This document shows, piece by piece, positions 55,426 to 64,000 of a stretch of 64,000 nucleotides of DNA (its first letter is position 1; each line of letters begins with the position of its first letter). The stretch comes from Neoceratodus forsteri (taxonomy: Eukaryota > Chordata > Ceratodontiformes > Ceratodontidae): contig CM057459.1 in NCBI GenBank assembly GCA_016271365.2, positions 488,635,501 to 488,699,500 of the forward strand, in the 5' to 3' direction. The translations under genes were made by a program, and so were the position numbers. The notes below the pieces were generated by a model that saw only the letters and a list, made by a program, of their open reading frames with translations, made no database searches and was not told where the DNA came from.

Positions 55426-56634
55426 ACTATCATGGCCTACCTAGACTTTAGCAAGGCATTTGACACAGTCCCACACAAAAGGTTAATAAATAAGTTAGCC
55501 CTCCTAGGAGTGGGTCCCAGGATGGTAGCCTGGGTAACAAAATTGGCTGGACAACACAACACAGAGGGTAATAGTAAACAGACTCCACTCCAAATAAAGG
55601 GTGGTTACTAGCAGGGTATCATAGGGTTCAGTACTGGGACTGGTCCTGTTTAATGTCTTTATAGGTGACATTTCAGAGGGAATGGAAGGAAAAGCATGCC
55701 TCTTTGCAGACAACACAAAGATCTGCAACTGGGTTGATACACAAAGGGGGCGGAAAGGATGAGAAGGGACTTGGCAAGGTTGGAGGAATGGTCAAAAGTA
55801 TGGCAACTTAAATTCAATGCTAAGAAGTGCAAAGTAATGCACCTGGGAAACAATAACCCAGGGGAAGAGTACACAATTGGGGGGGTATAACAACAAAATA
55901 ACAAATTTGAAAGGGACCTAGGGTAGTCATACCAGATGACCTAAAGGTAGCCAAACAATGTGCAAAGGCAGTAGGAAGGGCTGGGGGGATACTGGGATGC
56001 ACAGGGAGAGGCATCTCCAGTAGAAAACTGAAGGTTGTTTTCCCTCTGTACAAACAGTTGGTGAGACCCCACCTGGAATACTGCATGCAGTTCTGGAGAA
56101 CCCATCTCTGCAAGGACATAGACAGGATGGAGGCAGTCCAGAGGAGGGCAACCAAAATGGTGCAGGGTCTGCACCAGAAGCCATATGAAGAGAGACTAAA
56201 GGTGCCTAATATGTATACCCTTGAGGAAAGGAGGGAGAGGTGGGACATGATAGAAGCTTTCAAGTACCTGAAGGGAATCAACATAGTCCAAGAGGGTATC
56301 ATCTTTCAGAAAAAAAGATGTGCAAGAACAAGGGGGCACAATTTGAAGATAGAGGGGGGGGATGGCTTAGGGGCAATATGAGGAAGTATTTTTTCATGGA
56401 AAGGGAGGTGGACACATGGAACAGCCTTCCTGAAGAGGGTGTGAGGTCAAAATCAGTGGGGGAATTCAAGAATACATGGGACAGACATAAGACAATTCTA
56501 GTGGGGGGTAAGAGAAAGTAGGTTGTTGGTTAACTAGGATCTGCAGCTTATCCAATAGGTAGGGAAAAGGGCAGACTGGGTGGGGCAAGCAGTCCTTATC
56601 TGCCATCAAAGTCTAGGTTTCTATGTTTCTGTGT
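55426..56634 (+). mobile_element. CR1 LINE nested in the L2
   Basis: It begins at MAYLDFSKAFDTVPHKRLIN and runs through degraded SGVPQGSVLGPV, FADNTKICNWVDTQRG (catalytic D to N, about 55705) and VRPHLEYCMQFWRTHLCKDI (56060-56120), ending in TTCTATGTTTCTGTG (56618-56634). It is 5'-truncated and splits the L2 endonuclease from its N-terminus, so it is younger than that L2. Confidence 0.92.
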
Positions 56635-56639
56635 AACTG

Positions 56640-56990
56640 CAAATTCTCTGATCAAATCTAATTTAGGGATGATACTTCTAACGTTTGAATAGATAAATAA
56701 AATGCCTCTCCGATTTTTTAAAATTAGTAGAGAGAGGACCAGGATTTGGACAGATGTCCCCATTTTGGAGCAACATTAATAAAATACATAGTCTAATTAA
56801 CATTCCCCTACTTAAATGATTTGTACTAAACAAAGAGTGGCTAGCTTTCCTAATTTCTTGTCCTAACATCTCACCATTCCCAGTACCTAAAAAGCATTTT
56901 CCAGACAAGTTTGAAATCTGTTGTTGAAAAATATAACTGTAGCTGCATAACTGAATAAGCATTGACTGGCTTCTAAGGGGAACACTCACA
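56640..56990 (-). pseudogene. N-terminus of the long L2, with 2A-like motif
   Basis: The minus strand reads a hydrophobic/leucine-rich stretch (RGMLIRLCILLMLL) followed by NGDICPNPGP (about 56738-56767), then through a frame change to NVRSIIPKLDLIREL, the first strand of the endonuclease. The D-I-C-P-N-P-G-P string resembles the 2A ribosome-skipping consensus D-x-E-x-N-P-G-P except for C at the E position. Confidence 0.72.
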
Positions 56991-57261
56991 TACAGGGCCT
57001 GAGTTCCTGTACCAAGTCAATACAGATCTCTCCCACTGAGCTGAATCTCCCAACTGGAGTGAGTCCCAACACCTCTCTTTGCAAAGATCCAGTTATTAAA
57101 CTTGTTGTCAGTAGATATAAAAATGGCCCCATAGCAAAGTGAAAATTTAAACTAAACAAAAACTAAAATTTCTGTAACAAACTTAGAAGCACCACACCCC
57201 AAATTTTTCCTCCAAGTGGTGCTTGCACAACTCATGTGCGTGACAAGGGGCACACACCTAT

Positions 57262-57739
57262 GGCAGCATGGGATTTGTAGTTACAGATGTGCCCCAACCC
57301 CCTGAATGCTGCTCATTGTTTGACCCACCACCAAGCCCCCTTCCAATGCAGAGCAGTAAAATTTCAAACAGTCAGAGAAAGCAGTGGCAAGAAAACAGCA
57401 TCAACATATGTAGCAGGGCACAAAACTGGTCACAGGAACACATAGTCTTTTATGTGAGGCAAATGAATGAGCACCTTTGTTTTCTGATGGTACGTACCTC
57501 TGTGCTGTTCTGGGCTGTTGCAGCTCTCACCTACAGCCTTTTCAGTCAGTGCCTTAAATTGCTTCATAGGCGGCATGAGCTTTGTAGTTGCAGATGTGCC
57601 ACACCCCTCGAATGCTGTCTGCTGTTTGACCTACTACCAATGCAGAGCAATAAAATTTTAAACAGTCAGTGAAAGCAGTGGCAAGAAAACAGCATCAAAA
57701 TATGTAGCAGAGCACAAAACTGATCACAGGAACACATAG
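57262..57739. repeat. ~300-bp tandem repeat, two units
   Basis: Unit 1 starts 'ggcagcatgggatttgtagtt' at 57262 and unit 2 'ggcggcatgagctttgtagtt' at 57569. Shared blocks are 'cagatgtgcc', 'tgcagagcaataaaattt', 'cagtggcaagaaaacagcatc' and 'cacaggaacacatag'. Unit 2 is broken at 57739 and continues at 63942 to the window's end. From 56990 to 57261 nothing is recognised. Confidence 0.88.
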
Positions 57740-58404
57740 GCCCAGATATTCAAACTGTGCCAGGCTGTGGCGCAGCTCAACTTGGCTGCTCTGGGGTGTG
57801 AACTGGGCGATATCCAAAGGAACTGCGCCATGGCTCAGCAGCTTTGAATATTGCACCCTGGTCACCCCCCAGTGTGCATGGCACAGTGGCACTGCGCCAG
57901 CGCAAGTGGCCAGAGTGGAGCATGGAGATACGCTAGCGCAAGTTCCATTGCGCTATGCACAGCAACCGTGATATTCAAAACTTGACATGCAAATGGGGCC
58001 ATAATATATGCAATGCACAAATGGGGACATTTGAATGTCATTATGGCTCCATTTGCATGCAGGTGCGCCGATCCCCGATGATTTGCACCTGGCGCCCTGC
58101 CAGGCAGCAGCCATTGGGGACCGACGCCCCCTGCAGCCGGCAATGTGCTCCATAGCCCGATGGGGGGCATTTGTTAAAAAAGAATAATTCTGTCCAATGT
58201 CCCTGGTGGTCCAGTGGACTGCTGCCTGCATGATCACGGGCATTTGTGAAAAGAACGATATTCTGTCTGGGCGCTGATGAGCAGCCAGCAGTGAGGACAT
58301 GGGTTCCTGCAGCTCCCTCGCCCGCTATAAATAAATATTTTAATTTAGCAGCTTCCATGGTCAGAAGTAGATAATACAAGCAGAAATCAAGAGGGGAAAG
58401 CAGA

Positions 58405-59271
58405 ATGGAGGAATATCTGCTCCCAAATGCAGGGAAAAGTCAGCGGTCCACAACAAAAAGCCAGGGGAAAAAAGCAACTGCAAAGCCCTCGGATGTGATT
58501 GGCCCGATCTCGCTCTCGGTGACTGAGATGGTGGTTTTAGGCCGCCAGGTGTCAGAACAAGTGATGGAGGCGCTGGAGGGGAAGTGGAAAAAGCTGGAGC
58601 AAAAAATTGTTAGCCGACTGCAGAATTTAATGGAGCAATTGACAGCGCAGGCGGGTAGAGTTACGGAGGTGGAGGAACGGGTTTCAAAGTTGGAAGATGA
58701 TATGGACCCGATGGCCGCCCGCGTGGCTAAGTTAGAGAAGGAGCTTGCAGGACTAGTGGAGCAGCATGACAATCAAGAAAACTATGCAAGGCATTTAAAT
58801 CTCTGGCTTCGGGGACTGCCCGAGTGGAAGGAGGGTCCTGATATATTATCCTTTTGTTCGGAGAAGCTACCGAATATGTTGGGCATGAAGTTGAAGAAAG
58901 GGAGGCTGAAGTTGGAGCGTGCCCATAGAGCGGTTGCAGCATGGCCCCCGGCGGGGCAGCCCCCGAGGCAGATCATATTTCAGTTCCATAACTACCAGGA
59001 TCGGGAGGAGATGCTGTTGGCCTACCAGAACATGAAAGAACTGAGGTATGAGGGAGAGAGGCTTTACCTGGTGCAGGACTACTTGAACAGAATATTAAAG
59101 AAACGAAGGGCCTTTAACCCCGTGCTGACACAACTCAGGGAGCTGAAGGTGGACTGTTTTATGCTATTCCCCGCGATCCTGAAAATCAAATATGAAGGGG
59201 CTACATTCATGTTTTGGGAACCGGAGAGGGTGGCTGCCTTTGTGGAGGATCTAAAGAAAAAGGCGGGATGA
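58405..59271 (+). CDS. L1-type ORF1 protein, intact
   Basis: This 288-codon reading frame encodes the LINE's RNA-binding chaperone, which coats the element's RNA in the cytoplasm. Residues 1-50 are basic. A heptad-rich coiled coil (about 60-130, with VEERVSKLEDDMDPMAARVA) would trimerise the protein. The RRM-like core begins NYARHLNLWLRGLPE (about 135) and includes RAHRAVAAWPPAG and QIIFQFHNYQDREEMLLAYQ. The C-terminal domain has LYLVQDYLNRILKKRRAFNP. The ATG is supported because the coiled coil lies downstream and there is no in-frame upstream extension. It is unusually well preserved next to a decayed ORF2. Confidence 0.9.
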   Translation: MEEYLLPNAGKSQRSTTKSQGKKATAKPSDVIGPISLSVTEMVVLGRQVSEQVMEALEGKWKKLEQKIVSRLQNLMEQLTAQAGRVTEVEERVSKLEDDMDPMAARVAKLEKELAGLVEQHDNQENYARHLNLWLRGLPEWKEGPDILSFCSEKLPNMLGMKLKKGRLKLERAHRAVAAWPPAGQPPRQIIFQFHNYQDREEMLLAYQNMKELRYEGERLYLVQDYLNRILKKRRAFNPVLTQLRELKVDCFMLFPAILKIKYEGATFMFWEPERVAAFVEDLKKKAG

Positions 59272-60358
59272 GAGCCGCTGATTGGGAGAAGCTGTGAGGA
59301 GCATAGTTGTGTTGGCTGTGATGGATACGGAGCTGTTAAATGACTTGAAGTTGTTGGATGGTTTAAAGCTGTTGCCTCCTTGTTTCAGAGGGCTCAAAGT
59401 TGAACTTTCTATATTTTTTTCTTCTTCCCCCACGGCTGTGTCCCCTTTCCTGGTGCCTGGCTGGAGTGACAATGAACCCTGCGTAGAGTGAAGTATGGAG
59501 GTATGTGAGGAGCCGGGGAAAAGTAAAAAGGGAGCAAGGGAAAAGAGGCTCAAAGAGAAAAGCCCTCTGGCATGCAGATGGTTAACCAGCTGGATGGACT
59601 GTCGGAATGTGCATTGCTGTGGAATTCAAATTGTATCCTAATGGTGGAACTCTGCCATGCGAGAAGGGCCAGGCCTTATCCTGGAAAGCAGGACATTGTT
59701 GAAGTCGGGTAAGTGGAGGCATGGGGGGTGTGCTGATACTGCGTGGGTTTTCAGGGCAGCGCCGGTGCCCCTCAGGCCTCTGCAATTTTCTTTGGAACCT
59801 GTCATGTGGACCAAAAAGAGGGAAGGCTTCACAGCCTGCTGGGGGCAGCAGGACAAGAGGATCGCGTAGGAGGCACCAGGAGGGAATAGTTGTGATTCCT
59901 GTTTAAGGACATTAAAAACTAAAAAAAACTGTTATTATGGTTGGATTGTTGACTTTATACTAAGTTGTGGGGAATTTATGAAGAAAGATTACATGGATGC
60001 TGTGCAAAGTTAAATAAGTGGGGGGGGGAACGGAACGTCTGCATTTGTATGAAGTAGGTCCATTCTTGGATTTGAATGGCAAAGAGGCAGTTAGTATTTA
60101 GAGAGGGTATGTTTAGAAATGGGAATTATGTTTTGATTTGGAAGAGAGGGTGGAGGGGAGGGAGGTTATATTGGGCTTGGGGTATGTTACAGGTATGTCT
60201 GTATTTAATACAGGATGGTGAATGTCTCTCATTTTCATTAATCATGAAGAATGTGATGCTAGTATATGACTCTGTAAATTACTGTAGGCCTCGGATGTGG
60301 GGAACTCGGATCAACATAAAGGTAATGGAAGGGATGAAGGGAAAGGCACTATGGCCCT
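59272..60358 (+). other. L1 inter-ORF region, ~1.1 kb
   Basis: Between ORF1 and ORF2 there is no long frame or known domain. This is longer than the short spacer of mammalian L1. It could be element-specific spacer, or hold a small insertion. Short frames here (59582-59906) are unsupported. Confidence 0.5.
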
Positions 60359-63300
60359 ATGGCTAAGCATAAAACATTGGGAATTGTCTCATGGAATGTG
60401 AAGAGGATCACGTCGCCGATCAAGCGCACTGGTATTTTGACGGCCTTGCGTCGTCAGGGTGCTCAAGTGGCCCTCCTACAGGAAACGCACTTAAGTAGCC
60501 AGGAGCATTGCAAGCTGGAGAGAGGATGGTTGGGCAAGTGCTTTGCATCCCCTTATAACTCACATAAAAGAGGAGTAATGGTGCTGATAGGTAGAACAAC
60601 CCCTTTCATCAGCACGAGAGTAGTTGAAGATAAGGGGGAGAGGAGATATATTTTTGTGGAAAGGGTGCTATCTGGTGAGAAGATCACTTTTGGAAGTATT
60701 TATGCCCCCTCAGTCTTTGACCCAGCCTTTTATCAAGAAATTCGGGACGTGCTGATGAGGGAGCAATTCCATGGTTTAATCATGGGAGGAGATTTTAATG
60801 CAGTTATGCAAGGGGAGTTAGACCACTCAGAGGGGAAGAGTAGATATGGAGGCAGGTTGAAGAGGTGGCAGGAGAGGGTGCTTGACCTGGATATGATAGA
60901 CTGTTGGAGAGCTAGGCATCCAGCAGAGAAGGGAGTTACCTTCTACTCCAACCCGCACAAAATCTGGACCAGGATAAATTATATATATGTACCCCGGCCT
61001 TGGTTGAGTAGGGTGCAAAAGATTGAGCATAGTCCCATTCTCCTATCGGACCATGCTATGGTCCAGATGGTGTTGGAAATAAAGGAAGAGAGTGTGGGTC
61101 CCCCGTCCTGGAAATTTCTGAGGTATCTGCTGTGCAAAAAATAATTTATTGACTATATTAAGCAGCAATGGCAGTACTATAAAGAAATGAATGAGAAGTC
61201 GGTAGAATCCCCAGGGGTATTCTGGGAAGCTGGCAAAGCATTTATAAGGGGAGCCATCATTAGGTTTGTTGCCCAATATAAAAAGAAGAAGGAAACCACC
61301 CGAAAGGAATTAGAAGGAGAGGTAAGAAGGTGGCAAAGGGAAGTAGTGGGAAGGGCAACAGAGGAGGGGGGAAAAAATATGAAAGCTGCAAGGGATGCAC
61401 TAAATGCTTTTCTTTTGGGAGAAGTGCGAATGGAAGGGATGCTTGCTAGAAGCTGTCTATTCAAATGGGGGAACAGATCTGGCCCATTAATGGTCCAGTT
61501 AATCAAGGAAAGGTGGGTATGTACGCATATTCCCGGAATTAAAGATAGGGAAGGGAAGCTGGTGACAGATAAAGACTCAATAAGGAACAGGTTTGAACAA
61601 TTCTATAGACAGCTGTACCAAGCAGAATGTACCAGAATGGGAGACATGGCAGCGCAATTTCTTAGGGGAGTTAAAATTCCTAAAATAACTGAACAACAAC
61701 AAAAGCAGCTGGATGGGGAAATTTCGCATCTGGAAATTAGGCAAGCAATACAGTGCCTGAAGCAGGGAAAGGCCAATGGACCGGATGGATTTCCCATAGA
61801 ATTTTACAAAACGCTGCAGGAGTATGTAGTGGAACCTCTACAGCAGGTTTTCTCTGAGGTTGGGGGGGAGGTGACCTTCCGATTTAATTTAGGGAAGCGG
61901 TCATTTGTTTGGTCCCCAAACCAGGGAAGGATGAGCAGGAGTGCTCGTCATATCGACTGATTTCCCTATTGAATTGCGATGCCAAGATCCTGGCCAAGGT
62001 TTTGGCAAGGAAACTGGACCAGTGTCTACCAGGGTTGGTGCACCCAGACCAGACAGGTTTTGTTTCTGGTAGATGCTCATATCATAATATGAAAAAACTC
62101 CTTAATGTAATATGGAGAGCCTCCCACGGTCAAAAAAATATAGCGGTTCTAACAATGGACGCTGAGAAGGCGTTTTACCGTATAGAGTGGGAATATTTAT
62201 TTGGGGTTCTTTGAATGTATGGGATGGGAGAAGGATTTATAGGATGGGCCGAAAGTTTGTATAAAGCCCTGGAGGCGAGAGTATTGGTGAACGGAGGCTT
62301 AACTGGGAAATTTACTCTGCATAGGGGCACTCGGCAGGGTTGTCCCCTTTCACCGCTCTTATTTGCACTGGCTATAGAGCCTCTAGTGATTGCCATTAGA
62401 AGCTCAATGGAAATTGGGGGAGTGGTCAGGAGGTCAGGGAAAGAACATAAGGTCACATTATACGCAGATGACATGCTACTGTATGTCCGAGACCCAGCTA
62501 GATCTCTTCCCCCATTGCTGGCAATGATAGAGCAGTTTGCAGTGTTCTACGGATATAAAATAAATATTCATAAGTCTGAAATTATACTTTGGGGAGAAAC
62601 TGAAAGAAAGTGTGGAAATACGGCCTGGACCTTAAAAAGGCAAAAACAGAATTTGCATACCTGGGGATTCGTATAGGGCATGAGTTGAGTCAGCTATATA
62701 AATTAAATTATGGGCCAATGGTGCAGAATGTAGAAGAGGAGTTGAGAAGGTGGAGACACCTACCTTTATCATGGTTAGGTCGTTTAAATCTTATAAAAAT
62801 GAATACCTTGCCACGGATACTGTACTTGATGCAAATGTTGCCGATGGGCCTAAACAAGAAGGATGTGAAGAGGATGGATAAGGCCTTTTTGGACTTTTTA
62901 TGGAAGGGGTGGAAGCCCAGAGCAAGCCTTCAGAGGCTTCAAGCAGATGGAGACAAGGGTGGCCTAAATCTGCCTGACTTAAGGGACTATGCTCTAGCTA
63001 TGCACTATAGACTGTTAGGGGATTGGGTGAATAGCCAGGAGCAGGGTGGTTAGATTTAGAGGAAGGAGAGGGTGTGGTAAGGCTTTCGGCATTCCTGAGA
63101 AGGGGAGGGAAAAAGGCATATAATGGTCAGGCAAATCCAAATCCACTGGTTGTCTCGGTCTTGGAGGGATGGGAACAGCTATTGAAGTGGGTAGGGGTGA
63201 GATCAGGGGAAGAGACATTGCTGCTCCCACTGAGGGGGGGACCCGGATTTTGTGGTAGGGTTAGAAGATATAGGCTTTTTACTCTGGGAGGAGAGGGGGG
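60359..63300 (+). pseudogene. L1/Tx1-type ORF2 (endonuclease + RT), decayed and 3'-truncated
   Basis: The APE endonuclease has VSWNVKR (N13), LLQETHLSSQEH (E42), IMGGDFNAVM (near 60780) and LLSDHAMV (near 61048). TAA at 61142-61144 lies in frame. The RT has KQGKANGPDGFPIEFYK (61755), PDQTGFVSGR (62045), GTRQGCPLSPLLFALAIEPL (62330) and catalytic YADD at 62461-62472. TGA lies at 62212-62214, with frameshifts near 61890, 62640 and 63045. Then SWLGRLNLIKMNTLPRILYL and WKGWKPRASLQRLQ. Homology stops near 63290, well before the expected end, cysteine motif, 3' UTR and poly-A. Confidence 0.9.
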
Positions 63301-63315
63301 TTCACCAGGGATATT

Positions 63316-63575
63316 GGACATGTTTTGTTTTTTTGCAAATGCCTGCGATCGGGCAGATAGCAGTCCACTGGACCACCAGGGATATAGGACATATATTTAT
63401 TTTACAAATGCTTGCGATCGGGCAGATAGCGGTCCACTGGACCACCAGGGATATTGGACTTTCTTGTTTATTTATACAGATGTCCACGATCGGGCAGACA
63501 GCGGTCTACTGGACCACCAGGGATATTGGGGAATTCATTTTTTTTATTACAAATGCCCATGATCGGGCATGGGAG
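63316..63575. repeat. ~70-bp tandem repeat in the TIR element
   Basis: The block CGATCGGGCAGATAG..GTCCACTGGACCACCAGGG recurs with CGATCG (or TGATCG) at 63346, 63415, 63487 and 63560, periods 69-73 bp. It has an internal palindrome GGTCCACTGGACC. Related single blocks occur at 17875-17960 and 58190-58240. Confidence 0.9.
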
Positions 63576-63941
63576 GGGTGCCGCCAGGTGCAGCCGGAAC
63601 TCAGGTGGCCACCCACAGGTGGCAGCTGCCGTGTTGTGCCCTGCAATGTGGCAGTTCACCTGTGGGTGGCCATCACTTGTTCCTTTTTTTTTTGGATCAA
63701 CTTTATGCTGGTGCAGGTAGGGGTTGCACATGCATGGCTCTGCACATCCCGGGCTGAATATCTGGCTGTGCAGGGTATGCATACCCACCCCGCCTGCATC
63801 TGCATACATTACTGATGCGCTCTGGTGCATCAGGATTTGTGCCACGCACTTTCCCTTTTGAATAACGTGCTGGGACGCATCAGTGGGTTGCGCATGGTGC
63901 AACACTGTTGCACCATGTGCAACTCTTTTGAATATCTGGGC

Positions 63942-64000
63942 CATAGTCTTTTATGTGAGGCAAATGAATGAGCACCCAGCAGCAAGTCAGAGTTGCTACT
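63942..64000. repeat. Continuation of the ~300-bp tandem repeat
   Basis: 'catagtcttttatgtgaggcaaatgaatgagcacc' resumes the second unit after the 6.2-kb insertion and matches 57441-57475 of the first. It runs off the window. Confidence 0.85.

Larger units (their letters stand above)
57740..63941. mobile_element. 6.2-kb TIR element with target duplication, containing an L1
   Basis: The ends are GCCCAGATATTCAAA (57740) and its inverted copy TTTGAATATCTGGGC (63927-63941). CATAG flanks both sides (57735-57739, 63942-63946). The other repeat unit preserves an empty site, ACATAGTCTTTTATG at 57439-57453. If G/C is counted in the TIR, the duplication is ATA instead. The left 640 bp and right 630 bp are palindrome-rich and related to 17640-18478. 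Between them lies an L1-type LINE. No transposase. Confidence 0.85.

Noticed and set aside
1..64000. CRISPR arrays, operons, bacterial promoters or terminators
   Set aside because: Nothing of the kind is present; splice sites, SINEs, LINE tails and microsatellites show the DNA is from a vertebrate nucleus.

Overview
This window looks like intergenic DNA from a large, repeat-packed vertebrate genome. I see no intact host gene. Almost everything recognisable is a transposable element: CR1, several L2-like LINEs, an L1/Tx1-type LINE, a Penelope-like element (PLE) with a GIY-YIG domain, a DIRS1-like tyrosine-recombinase retrotransposon, a hAT transposase gene in several exons, small terminal-inverted-repeat (TIR) elements, SINEs whose 3' ends match an L2, and satellites. 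Having DIRS, PLE, CR1, L2 and L1/Tx1 together, with CR1 tails of the form (TTCTATG)n, suggests an amphibian (a caecilian would fit) or another large-genome sarcopterygian such as a lungfish. This is inference; no marker gene confirms it.

Layout. 0.8-3.1 kb: DIRS1-like remnant (-), then a CR1 3' end (+). 4.3-5.4 kb: a SINE head and a TATA/first-exon-like segment. 7.0-8.0 kb: AT-rich palindromic element. 8.3-10.1 kb: L2-like element (+) carrying a 173-bp hAT MITE with a perfect 8-bp target duplication. 11.4-11.6 kb: palindromes and (CA)n. 14.4-21.7 kb: two exons of a decayed hAT transposase joined by a phase-matched intron, with clusters of short palindromes and at least four small TIR elements in and around it. 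22.7-23.9 kb: inverted-repeat element holding an internal CR1 fragment. 26.1-28.2 kb: foldback, pyrimidine-rich repeats, then a ~297-bp satellite in about four copies. 29.4-38.0 kb: a PLE with an inverted terminal copy, an internally deleted copy and two nested CR1s. 38.6-40.5 kb: L1/Tx1 ORF1-like and CR1 fragments (-). 40.5-43.9 kb: nearly complete L2-like element (-). 43.9-45.6 kb: CR1 (-). 45.6-46.7 kb: L2 (+) interrupted by a SINE and (TA)n. 46.7-47.2 kb: PLE terminus. 49.6-50.5 kb: L2 3' half (-). 50.6-57.0 kb: another long L2 (-), broken by an inserted L2+SINE and by a CR1. 57.3-64 kb: a ~300-bp tandem repeat into which a 6.2-kb TIR element inserted; that element contains an L1-type LINE (ORF1 intact, ORF2 decayed) that lacks its 3' end.

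Most reverse transcriptases and transposases carry stops and frameshifts, so the window is largely a fossil record. Nesting orders several insertions: the CR1s are younger than the PLE and than the 50.6-57 kb L2, and the hAT MITE is younger than the L2 at 8.3 kb. Most striking are two TIR elements (22.7-23.9 and 57.7-63.9 kb) that each enclose a LINE piece without its 3' end. That is not what normal LINE insertion leaves and may reflect capture by DNA transposons.
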